A stretch of 64,000 bases of DNA from G016234445 sp964438865. Its GTDB lineage: Bacteria; Chloroflexota; Dehalococcoidia; Tepidiformales; Tepidiformaceae. Position 1 is the first letter of the stretch. Each line of letters starts with the position of its first letter. Where the stretch lies: the NCBI GenBank assembly GCA_964438865.1, contig CAYTMI010000010.1, positions 1 through 64,000 of the forward strand. The letters run 5' to 3'. The notes beneath the pieces were generated by a model. That model worked only from the letters and a program-made list of their open reading frames with translations, was not told the DNA's origin and ran no database searches. Of this stretch, positions 40,359-48,010 are shown one piece after another. Position numbers and translations under genes: made by a program.

Positions 40359-41222
40359 TCAGACCGCGACTGCCATGTCCGAGACGCCGGTAACCAGGTC
40401 CATCAGGGTGTCGACCTGGCGGAGGAGGCGCTCCATCTCCGGGGAGTGCTGCTTGTGGCCGGGCTCTGCGCTGGGAACCGCGTAGCCCGGGAGGACGCCG
40501 TTGGTGGTGCAGAAGTGGTCGGCAGCCGCGACGACTGCCGCGAGCGTTCCCGCGCCGCGCTCCCCGTGGTGGTGGCCGATGATCGCATCGCGGATCTCCG
40601 CGGGCAGGCGCCACTTCTCAGCGAGCATCGCCCCGAGGACGGCGTGGTCGTATCCGAGCATCTCCCATTCGACGTCTTCGAGGTCGCGCCCGCTGGCGAT
40701 GGCGACTGCGACGGCCTGGTCGAGGCCGGCGGGGTCGGCGTGGAACATGGCCAGGCGGCCCATGTTGTGGAGGATGCCGGCCGTGAAGGCGCTGGGGCCG
40801 TCGAGGTTGCGCAAGTGCGATGAAAGTTCGCTCGCGCGGAAGGCGACGGCGAGCGAGTGCCGCCAGAAGGCCGAGATCCGGAAGAGGGCGTTGAGCGAAT
40901 CGGGGGCGTAGGCGCTGGTGATGGCGCTGCTGATGGCCACGTTGCGGGCCTGGACGAAGCCGAGGACGACGAGCGCCTCCTGGACGGAGGTTACTTCCCG
41001 GGCGCGGCGGTAGGCGGCGGAGTTCACGATCCGGAGGATTGCGGCGCTGAGGCCGGGGTCGGCCGAGATCACGAGGGCGAGGTCCGACGCCGATGACTTC
41101 GGATCCTGGGCGACCTGGATAACCCTGAGCGCGACGGCGGGCAGCGGCGGGAGGGAGTCGATGGCGCGGAGCACTTCAGGCTTCGGGCGGGTGGTGGACC
41201 GGGGCGGGATCTCGGATGCCAT
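40359..41222 (-). CDS. HDOD-domain signalling protein
   Basis: A 287-residue HDOD (HD-related output domain) protein covering nearly its whole length. Typical blocks are LPPLPAVALRVIQVAQDPKSSASDLALVISADPGL and GILHNMGRLAMFHADP. The catalytic HD pair is not evident, as usual for HDOD, so the role is probably regulatory. GGAGG precedes the ATG. Its 128-nt upstream spacer folds into a compact structure (41269-41332). Confidence 0.9.
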   Translation of the reverse strand: MASEIPPRSTTRPKPEVLRAIDSLPPLPAVALRVIQVAQDPKSSASDLALVISADPGLSAAILRIVNSAAYRRAREVTSVQEALVVLGFVQARNVAISSAITSAYAPDSLNALFRISAFWRHSLAVAFRASELSSHLRNLDGPSAFTAGILHNMGRLAMFHADPAGLDQAVAVAIASGRDLEDVEWEMLGYDHAVLGAMLAEKWRLPAEIRDAIIGHHHGERGAGTLAAVVAAADHFCTTNGVLPGYAVPSAEPGHKQHSPEMERLLRQVDTLMDLVTGVSDMAVAV

Positions 41223-41268
41223 GGCAACCCTCCGGGACGGCGTGTCTTCCTCCCAGTGTCAGCCCCGG

Positions 41269-41332
41269 GGACGAAGACCGGCGATGCGGGGTTACCCCAA
41301 TGTTCGGCCGCCGGCACACAGACCTTTCGTCC
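41269..41332 (-). other. Structured RNA element in the 5' spacer of the HDOD gene
   Basis: On the minus strand three nested pairings are exact: GGACGAA (41326-41332) with TTCGTCC (41269-41275), CGCCGG type arms (41309-41314 with 41278-41283), and an inner hairpin GGGG-TAA-CCCC (41288-41298). The joining strands are purine-rich and asymmetric. I match it to no riboswitch class I know. It could be a regulatory leader of the HDOD gene or a processing/terminator structure after the GNAT gene. Confidence 0.5.
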
Positions 41333-41349
41333 ACCGGGCAGCCACGAGG

Positions 41350-42573
41350 TCAGAACATCTCCGGGCACCAGGGGGCGCGTTCGCTGGCGAACATGGCGTC
41401 GGCGAGCGCGATCGATGCGGCGTCTCCGGTCACTCGCCCGGCCTCGCGCAGCGTCTCGAAGCGCACGCCGCCGAGGTAGGCGGCGGCGAGGTCAGCGGCG
41501 TTGAGGGTGATGGACGCAGCGTCCCCGGTGGGGCGGCAGGTGGCCCCGCCGGGCCCGCAGGCCAGTTCGTAGCGGCCGGCCACCCACGGGCAGAAGTCGT
41601 CCCGGACATCGAACACCACCGTGCCCGCGGCGGCGTAACGGCGGGCGCCCAGTGCCGCGGGGACATCGACGATCCGCAGCCAGAGCGTGTCGTCCGGTTT
41701 GCGTCGTAGCCGGCGGGGGTCGGCGAGCATCCAGTAGAGCGGTTCATCCGCCCGCCGGTAGTCGGCCGCGATCTGGCCGGCGAGGTCGATGTTGAGGACG
41801 TACTCCCAGAGCGCGGCGTAGGCCTCGTCCGTGCTGGCCATCAACTCAGCGACGTTGACGGTGTGATTCGGGAGGTGGTCGTCGGTCCAATCCTGCTTGA
41901 AGCGATAGCGGACGTAGCCGAGGGTGGCGCCGTCTTCTTCGTAGGCGACGTGGTAGGCCTCGCTCTGGCCTTCGCGGTAGTCCGCGTGGTCCCGGAGGTT
42001 GCGATTCCACCAGCGGTCGCTGCGGCTCATCATCCCCGGCTGAGTGGGGCGGACCCGTTCGTAGACCGCGGGCCAGGCCGAGCGCGCTTCCTCTTTGGAG
42101 ATCATCCTGAGGCTCCCGCGTGAGGGCGGCCGCGAAGCCAGTGCCGTGCGGGTCCGGTCGATGTCCAGGCGGCTGCTTTCCGCCGCGAGCCCATAACCGA
42201 AGCGGCCATAGATGATGCTTTCGGAGGCCCACAAGGCGGCGATTGCCTCCCCGCGGTCGCGGACATGCTCCAGCTGGCGGCGCATCATCGCGCTGAGGGT
42301 GCCGCGCCGGCGGTGGGTCGGCCGGACCGAGACCATCGTCACCCCGGCCGTGGGCACCGCAGCGCCACCGGGAACCGTCATCTGGAACGAGAAGATACCC
42401 GCCGTGCCGACCATTTCGGGGCCATCGAAAGCGCCCAGGCTTCGGTCGAATTCGAAGAGTTCGCGGCGGTACTCCAGCATCTCGGGGCGGTAGCTCTGGC
42501 CGAAGCTGGAGGCCTGGCACTGGGCGAAAGCACCCAGTTCGTCGCTCGTGATTGGTCGGATCTCCTGGGCCAT
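41350..42573 (-). CDS. Eis-like GNAT N-acetyltransferase
   Basis: A 407-residue protein with the Eis layout: an N-terminal GNAT domain with the acetyl-CoA loop VRPTHRRRGTLSAMMRRQL (near 90-108), a second GNAT-like domain, a sterol-carrier-like C-terminal domain, and a terminal Phe (CPEMF) whose carboxylate acts in Eis catalysis. Eis enzymes acetylate amino groups, including those of aminoglycosides. The native substrate is unknown. A GGAAGGAG ribosome-binding site precedes the ATG. It lies directly after the carboxylase beta gene. Confidence 0.88.
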   Translation of the reverse strand: MAQEIRPITSDELGAFAQCQASSFGQSYRPEMLEYRRELFEFDRSLGAFDGPEMVGTAGIFSFQMTVPGGAAVPTAGVTMVSVRPTHRRRGTLSAMMRRQLEHVRDRGEAIAALWASESIIYGRFGYGLAAESSRLDIDRTRTALASRPPSRGSLRMISKEEARSAWPAVYERVRPTQPGMMSRSDRWWNRNLRDHADYREGQSEAYHVAYEEDGATLGYVRYRFKQDWTDDHLPNHTVNVAELMASTDEAYAALWEYVLNIDLAGQIAADYRRADEPLYWMLADPRRLRRKPDDTLWLRIVDVPAALGARRYAAAGTVVFDVRDDFCPWVAGRYELACGPGGATCRPTGDAASITLNAADLAAAYLGGVRFETLREAGRVTGDAASIALADAMFASERAPWCPEMF

Positions 42574-42615
42574 GGGTGGCTCCTTCCCCGTCGCCGGGTT
42601 CGGTCCCGCGGGCCG

Positions 42616-44169
42616 CTACAGGGGGATGTTGCCGTGCTTCTTCGGCGGGTTGCGGTCCGCCTTGTTCTGGAGCATCTCCAGCGCACGGATGATCTTGGTC
42701 CGCGTCTGGCGGGGGTCGATCACGTCATCGATGAAGCCGCGGCCGGCAGGGATGTAGGGGTTCGCAAACTTTTCGCGGTATTCCTCGATCAGTTCCTTGC
42801 GGCGCGTTTCCGGGTCGGCGGCGTTGGCGATCTCCTCGCGGTAGACCACGTTGGCGGCGCCGTCAGCTCCCATGACGGCAACTTCCGCCGTCGGCCAGGC
42901 GTAGTTCATGTCGCCGCGCAGGTGTTTGCTCGACATGACGAGGTAGGCGCCGCCGTAGGATTTGCGGAGGATGACGGCGATCTTGGGGACGGTCGCTTCG
43001 CTGTAGGCGAAGAGCAACTTGGCGCCGTGGGTGATGATCGCGTTGTATTCCTGGCCGGTGCCCGGGAGGTAGCCGGGGACGTCGACCAGCGTGACCAGCG
43101 GGATGTTGAAGCAGTCGCAGAAGCGGACGAAGCGGGCGGCTTTGCGGCTGGCGTTGATGTCGAGCGAGCCGGCGAGGTGCATCGGCTGGTTGCAGACGAA
43201 GCCGACCGGCTTCCCGCCCATGCGGCCAAAGCCGACGACGATGTTCTGGGCGAACATCTCGTGGACTTCCATGAAGTCGCCATCATCGAGGAGACGATAG
43301 ACCACCTCGCGGACATCGTAGGGCCGGTTCGGTTCGGCCGGGACGATGCTGAGGAGGTCTTCCTCGGCGCGGTCGGGGTCGTCGCCGGTGGGGGTGAAGG
43401 GGGGGTCTTCGGCGTTGTTCGAAGGCAGGAACGAGAGCAGGCGCCGCACTTCGTGAAGGGTCTCTTCTTCGCCGGCGATGGCGTAATGGGCGACGCCGGA
43501 GCGGGAGGCATGGACGTCGGCGCCGCCGAGTTCTTCCTGCGTTACTTCCTCGCCGGTCACGGAGCGCACGACGTCCGGTCCGGTGATGAACATGAAACTC
43601 GAACCTTCGGTCATGAAGACGAAGTCGGTGATCGCGGGGCTATAGACGGCCCCGCCGGCGCAGGGGCCCATGATCACGCTGATCTGGGGGACAACGCCGC
43701 TGGCGAGGGTGTTCATCGTGAAGATCTCGCCAAAGCCGCGGAGGGCTTCCGGCCCGTCCTGGATGCGGGCGCCGACGGAGTCCTGGATGCCGATGATGGG
43801 GGCGCCGGTCATCATCGCCAGGTCCATCACCTTCAGGATCTTCTCGGCGACGGCTTCGCTAAGGGAGCCGCCGGAGAGGGTGAAGTCATAGGAGAAGACG
43901 TAGACGGGGCGGCTATCGACTTTGCCCCAGCCGGTGACGACGGCTTCGCCAACGGCGCCGGCCGTGGCCGAGGAGCCGCGGGGGCGCATCAGGGCGTCGA
44001 GTTCGTCGAAACTGCCGGGATCGAGGAGGAGGTCGATGCGTTCGCGGGCGGTGAGTTTGCCGCGGGCGTGCTGGGCTTCGATGCGCTTGGGGCCGCCGCC
44101 CTCGGCGACCTTTGCCTTGAGTTGAAGGAGGTGGTCCAGCTTTTGCTGGGCGGTGAGTTGTTCCGCCAT
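42616..44169 (-). CDS. Acyl-CoA carboxylase carboxyltransferase (beta / 12S-like) subunit
   Basis: A 517-residue biotin-dependent carboxyltransferase of the propionyl/methylcrotonyl-CoA carboxylase beta family. It moves the carboxyl group between biotin and an acyl-CoA. The N-domain has GKLTARERIDLLLDPGSF and IGIQDSVGARIQDG; the C-domain has RFCDCFNIPLVTLVDVPGYLPG and the KSYGGAYLVM acyl-CoA block. The start MAEQLTAQQK at 44169 is preferred to a longer upstream frame. Biotin carrier and 5S-like genes lie 2.4-5 kb downstream on the same strand. Confidence 0.93.
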   Translation of the reverse strand: MAEQLTAQQKLDHLLQLKAKVAEGGGPKRIEAQHARGKLTARERIDLLLDPGSFDELDALMRPRGSSATAGAVGEAVVTGWGKVDSRPVYVFSYDFTLSGGSLSEAVAEKILKVMDLAMMTGAPIIGIQDSVGARIQDGPEALRGFGEIFTMNTLASGVVPQISVIMGPCAGGAVYSPAITDFVFMTEGSSFMFITGPDVVRSVTGEEVTQEELGGADVHASRSGVAHYAIAGEEETLHEVRRLLSFLPSNNAEDPPFTPTGDDPDRAEEDLLSIVPAEPNRPYDVREVVYRLLDDGDFMEVHEMFAQNIVVGFGRMGGKPVGFVCNQPMHLAGSLDINASRKAARFVRFCDCFNIPLVTLVDVPGYLPGTGQEYNAIITHGAKLLFAYSEATVPKIAVILRKSYGGAYLVMSSKHLRGDMNYAWPTAEVAVMGADGAANVVYREEIANAADPETRRKELIEEYREKFANPYIPAGRGFIDDVIDPRQTRTKIIRALEMLQNKADRNPPKKHGNIPL

Positions 44170-44378
44170 GCTCGTCAGCCTCGCTGCCCCGGTCGCGGGG
44201 CGGGGAATGTCGCGGCGCAAAGAACCCGGCCGCCGTTGGGCCGGGTCACGGGATTCACGCGGTGGGCCGATCCTAGCATCGGGCGGGGTTCGGCGCCATG
44301 AAACGGGCTCCCGCTTGCGGCCCGGCGAGGGGCAGAGTAGGAAAGAGAGTGCAACCCTCGTTTCCCAGGAGGCTCCCC

Positions 44379-45620
44379 GTGGACTTCGAAATCCCTGCCG
44401 AGATCACCCAGCTCCTCGCCGACATCGATGACTTTATCGAGGCGGAGATCAAGCCGCTCGAACGCGAGAACATGCAGTTCTTCGACCACCGCCGCGAGTA
44501 CGCCCGCACCGACTTCGAAAACGGGGGCGTCCCCCGCCACGAATGGGAGGAACTGCTCCGGGAGATGCGCCGGCGGGCGGACAAAGCCGGCTTCCTGCGC
44601 TATGCCGTCCCGAAGAAGTACGGCGGCCGCGACGGCACCAACCTGGGCATGGCGATCATCCGCGAGCACCTCGCGGCGAAGGGCCTCGGCCTCCACAACG
44701 ACCTCCAGAACGAGTCGGCGGTCGTCGGCAACTTCCCCACAATCCAGATGTGGGAGCGCTACGGCACCGATGCCCAGAAGAAGCAGTTCCTCGAAGGGAT
44801 GTTCACGGGCGAAACCCGTGTCGCCTTCGGCCTCACCGAGCCGAAGCACGGTTCGGATGCGTCGTGGCTGGAGACGAAGGCCATCCGAGACGGCGACGAC
44901 TATGTGATTAACGGCGCCAAGCGCTTCAACAGCGGCATGCACGCGGCGACGCACGACCTTGTCTTCGCCCGCACCGGCGGCGAGGAAGGCAAGCCGAAGG
45001 GCATCAGTTGCTTCGTCGTGCCCGCGGACAGCCCCGGCCTCAAAGTCGAGTTCATGTGGTGGACGCTGAACATGCCCAGCGACCACGCCGAGGTTTCGCT
45101 TGAGAACGTCCGGGTGCCGGCCGACGCGATGCTCGGGAAAGAGGGCGACGGGCTCGCCCTGGCAAACACGTTCACGCACGAAAACCGCATCCGCCAGGCA
45201 GCCTCGGGGGTGGGCGCCGCCCAGTACTGCATCAATGAGTCGGTGAAGTACGCGAAGGAACGCATCACCTTCGGCCAGCCGCTGGCGACGCGCCAGGCGA
45301 TCCAGTGGCCGCTGGCTGAACTCCAGACCGAATGCGAAATGGTTCGGCAACTCGTCCGAAAGACCGCGCACGAACTCGACCAGAAGCACCACATGGAGAT
45401 CAGCGACAAGGTGGCGATGTGCAACTACCGGGCGAACCGGCTGGTGTGCGATGCCGCCGACCGGGCGATCCAGGTCCACGGCGGCATCGGTTACACGCGG
45501 CACATGCCGTTCGAGCACATCTACCGGCACCACCGTCGCTACCGGATCACGGAAGGTTCGGAGGAGATCCAGATCCGCCGGGTTGCGCAGGTGATGTTCG
45601 GCTTCACCGGCCGCGGCTAG
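44379..45620 (+). CDS. Acyl-CoA dehydrogenase
   Basis: A 413-residue acyl-CoA dehydrogenase with VAFGLTEPKHGSDASWLETKA in the flavin domain and a C-terminal ITEGSEEIQIRRVAQVMFGF. The usual SEPGAGSD is TEPKHGSD. The start is GTG 44379 (MDFEIPAEITQLL), because AGGAGG lies 7 nt upstream; the longer frame starting at 44298 is not supported. The short palindrome CGGCTTC / GAAGCCG after the stop (45621-45647) may end transcription. Confidence 0.93.
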   Translation: MDFEIPAEITQLLADIDDFIEAEIKPLERENMQFFDHRREYARTDFENGGVPRHEWEELLREMRRRADKAGFLRYAVPKKYGGRDGTNLGMAIIREHLAAKGLGLHNDLQNESAVVGNFPTIQMWERYGTDAQKKQFLEGMFTGETRVAFGLTEPKHGSDASWLETKAIRDGDDYVINGAKRFNSGMHAATHDLVFARTGGEEGKPKGISCFVVPADSPGLKVEFMWWTLNMPSDHAEVSLENVRVPADAMLGKEGDGLALANTFTHENRIRQAASGVGAAQYCINESVKYAKERITFGQPLATRQAIQWPLAELQTECEMVRQLVRKTAHELDQKHHMEISDKVAMCNYRANRLVCDAADRAIQVHGGIGYTRHMPFEHIYRHHRRYRITEGSEEIQIRRVAQVMFGFTGRG

Positions 45621-45659
45621 CGGCTTCCCGGGGGCATTGAGAAGCCGGCGGCCCGAGGG

Positions 45660-45722
45660 TAGGATGCGCCAGACTTCGCGGCAGCGGGCGCCGGTCCGCT
45701 GCCGCCCCTGAGAGGCGCATCC
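45660..45722 (+). other. Nested inverted repeats abutting the amidohydrolase start
   Basis: An outer perfect 9-bp repeat GGATGCGCC (45662-45670) / GGCGCATCC (45714-45722) ends on the base before the ATG. It encloses a perfect 10-bp hairpin GCGGCAGCGG (45678-45687) / CCGCTGCCGC (45696-45705). A -10-like TAGGAT (45660-45665) overlaps the outer left arm. As RNA the outer stem would bury the start region; as DNA it could be an operator. Confidence 0.5.
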
Positions 45723-46913
45723 ATGGCTACGGGCATCGCGGAGCGCATCCGCATCATCGATACCGACTCGCACGTCTCCGAACCGCACGATCTCTGGACG
45801 TCGCGGGTGGCGCCAAAGTGGGGCGACCTGGTCCCTCACGTCATCAAGGACCCGCGCGGCCCCCGCAAGGATGGCAAGGTCAACGACGTCTGGGTCTTCG
45901 GCGGTGCCGTTGCCGGGGCGACGAGCGCTCCCGCGATGGCCGGTTACAACGGCTTCCTCCCGGACCACCCGGCGACGCTCGATGAAGCCCACCGCGCGGC
46001 CTACGACGCCGTCGCCCGCGTCCGCTACATGGACGAAGCGGGACTCTGGGCGCAGGTCATCTACCCGAACGTCGGCGGCTTCGGTTCAGGGCGCTTCCTC
46101 CAGCTGAAGGAACCCGAATTGATGCTGGAATGCGTGCGGGCCTACAACGATTTCCTCGTTGAGTGGGCGAGCCCGGCGCCGGAGCGGTTCATCAATGTGA
46201 TGGCGCTCCCGTTCTGGGATGTGGCAGCGGCGGTGAAGGAACTGGACCGGGCGGCGAAGCTCGGACACCGGGGGGTGCTTTTCGGCAGCCACCCGGAGGA
46301 GTTCGGGATGGCGTCGCTTCCAGACCCCCACTGGGACCCGATTTGGGCGGCCGCCCAGGAGCGCAACCTCGCGATCAACTTCCACATCATCTCGGGCGCG
46401 GGGTTCGACCTGTTCGGCGGGTACCCGGGCAACGGCCCCCACACGAACGCCGCGAAGCAGTCGGCGGGCTTCTTCCTCGACAACTCGGCGGCGATCGGTG
46501 ACGTGATCATGGGCGGGATCTGCCACCGCTTCCCGAGGCTGAAATTCGTCTCCGTGGAGAGTGGGATCGGCTGGATCCCTTCGTATTTGGAGGCGCTGGA
46601 CTGGCAGTGGCGGAATATGGGAGCCTACACCGAACATCCGGAGCGTGACTTGCTGCCTTCCGAATACTTCCGGCGGCAGGTGTACGGCTGCTTCTGGTTC
46701 GAACGGGAGTCGGCCCGGCGGGTACTGAACCTCTACCCCGACAACTGGATGTTCGAGACCGACTTCCCTCACCCGACGAGCCTCTCGGAGGGGCCGTCGT
46801 CGAGTTCAGGGAAGCCGCGCGAGTGGGTCGACAAGCACCTGGGCGGTTGGCCGGAGGAGCTGCTCCAGAAGGTCCTCCACGACAACGCGGCGCGGGTCTA
46901 CAACCTCGCCTGA
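45723..46913 (+). CDS. Amidohydrolase-family TIM-barrel metal hydrolase/decarboxylase
   Basis: A 396-residue amidohydrolase-2 family protein, related to decarboxylases of aromatic acids. The metal-binding start is IDTDSHVSEPHDLW. Later ligands appear in INFHIISGAGFD and the terminal DNWMFETDFPHPTSL. The family removes carboxyl or hydrolyses amide groups, and the substrate is unknown. A GAGAGG ribosome-binding site precedes the ATG, inside the structured leader. Its 3' end overlaps the opposite-strand gene at 46806 by 108 bp. Confidence 0.9.
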   Translation: MATGIAERIRIIDTDSHVSEPHDLWTSRVAPKWGDLVPHVIKDPRGPRKDGKVNDVWVFGGAVAGATSAPAMAGYNGFLPDHPATLDEAHRAAYDAVARVRYMDEAGLWAQVIYPNVGGFGSGRFLQLKEPELMLECVRAYNDFLVEWASPAPERFINVMALPFWDVAAAVKELDRAAKLGHRGVLFGSHPEEFGMASLPDPHWDPIWAAAQERNLAINFHIISGAGFDLFGGYPGNGPHTNAAKQSAGFFLDNSAAIGDVIMGGICHRFPRLKFVSVESGIGWIPSYLEALDWQWRNMGAYTEHPERDLLPSEYFRRQVYGCFWFERESARRVLNLYPDNWMFETDFPHPTSLSEGPSSSSGKPREWVDKHLGGWPEELLQKVLHDNAARVYNLA

Positions 46914-47510
46914 GGGGGCGAGGCGGATGCCGGAGTGCCGGGGGGTCCGACGCGAGCCGCCGGGCGTGACTGGCAACGGCGCCTCGTCTGGGGCGGGTGC
47001 TGGTGTCGCGGCGACGGGGGTTTCCGTGGGCGTGACTTCCGGCGCGGGGGTGGCGGTGCCATCGCCGGTTTCGGGGACGAGCACGACGGTCCCGCCATCG
47101 CCGGCAGCGCTGGCTTCGGGGACCGTGATCTGCGGGGTATCGGGCCCAGGCGCGGTTTCCGCCGCGTCCTGGGACTGGAAGGCGACGGCAAGGGCGCCAG
47201 TGTCACTCGCGGCGCCCACCGCAGGATCCGCTTCGAAGGGGCTGGCGGGTACGCTCGCGGCGAGTTCGGACGCAGCCGCGTTCTCTGCCCGTCCGTCCGT
47301 AACGGCGGCGAACTGGGGGACGGGGTCGTTGGGGAGACGGATCGCACGGTCTTCGGCCACATAGGCAAGGCTGGTAAGGAACCCCGCGGCGCCGGCGAAG
47401 GCGCAGCCGGTGGCCAACAAGAGCGGCGCCCGGCGTTTGAGGGCGAACACCCATCGAGGCTGCGAATGCGGCCATCGCTGCTGCATGGAACGGGGGGAAT
47501 GGGCTTGCAT
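46806..47510 (-). CDS. Predicted membrane-anchored, Ala/Pro/Thr-rich protein of unknown function
   Basis: A 234-residue frame with a basic N-terminus, one hydrophobic segment at about 28-50 (RAPLLLATGCAFAGAAGF) and a low-complexity extracytoplasmic part rich in Ala, Pro, Thr and Glu. AGGTGAGG precedes the ATG, which supports translation. The last 36 residues run antisense to the amidohydrolase gene, so the true end may be earlier and a frameshift is possible. No family is recognised. Confidence 0.5.
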   Translation of the reverse strand: MQAHSPRSMQQRWPHSQPRWVFALKRRAPLLLATGCAFAGAAGFLTSLAYVAEDRAIRLPNDPVPQFAAVTDGRAENAAASELAASVPASPFEADPAVGAASDTGALAVAFQSQDAAETAPGPDTPQITVPEASAAGDGGTVVLVPETGDGTATPAPEVTPTETPVAATPAPAPDEAPLPVTPGGSRRTPRHSGIRLAPSGEVVDPRRVVVEDLLEQLLRPTAQVLVDPLARLP

Positions 47511-47548
47511 TGCGCCTCACCTTCTGGCGCGCGATGGCGCCTGGGGTG

Positions 47549-47809
47549 TCAGCCCTCTCGCCGCATTCGCACCCCAAGGAAGGCGGGCCGGCAGGAGAGG
47601 CATAGCCCGTGCGAGATGTGGGGTCCGCCCTTCCGCAAGACGGCGTCGCACCACACGCACACGATTGTCGGCCGACTGGCCTTTCCTGTGGGGGGCAGGC
47701 CAGGACGGGCGCCCGGCTCGGGCGGATGCTTGCCCACGCGCGCTCCTCCAGCCGTGGGGGCGTCCGGCGCTGAGCCGATTCTGTGCGCGTTTGAGCGTCC
47801 GATCATCAA
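47549..47809 (-). CDS. Small zinc-binding protein with paired CxxC motifs
   Basis: An 86-residue frame. The C-terminal half reads CVWC, then ISHGLCLSC, the motif otherwise found at the C-termini of PAS/PocR-type sensor proteins (CxWC...SHGxCxxC). Here it stands alone after a Pro/Ala/Gly-rich N-terminus. Four cysteines should bind one zinc. The start is uncertain; ATG 47806 is an alternative. The function is unknown. Confidence 0.6.
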   Translation of the reverse strand: MMIGRSNAHRIGSAPDAPTAGGARVGKHPPEPGARPGLPPTGKASRPTIVCVWCDAVLRKGGPHISHGLCLSCRPAFLGVRMRREG

Positions 47810-47997
47810 CAGAGTGCAAACTCCGGCGCAGCTCCGTGTAAACGTGGGCCAGCCTTAGCCCTCGGAGCCCGTCCGCACCAGGCACGATTCGACGGCGGGG
47901 GATGGTGAGAGTGAGGGGAGACACCGCTTCCTGCCGGTCGCGGTGCGGATGAGGGCGGTGCGGACGGTCGTCCGCTCCTCGGAGCGCGCATCTCGGG

Positions 47998-48003
47998 TAG
48001 ACT
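47998..48003 (+). promoter_or_regulatory. -10 box TAGACT for leaderless ffh
   Basis: TAGACT is followed by 7 nt and the ffh ATG. The spacer 47810-48010 upstream holds no other feature I can name. Confidence 0.6.
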
Positions 48004-48010
48004 GATTGCC

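Noticed and set aside
44175..45992. 605-codon minus-strand open frame
   Set aside because: It is antisense to the acyl-CoA dehydrogenase at 44379, which has a full set of motifs.
47810..48010. Possible small RNA (4.5S/SRP type) before ffh
   Set aside because: GC-rich local repeats exist, but I could not find the conserved SRP RNA tetraloop or helix 8 bulge.
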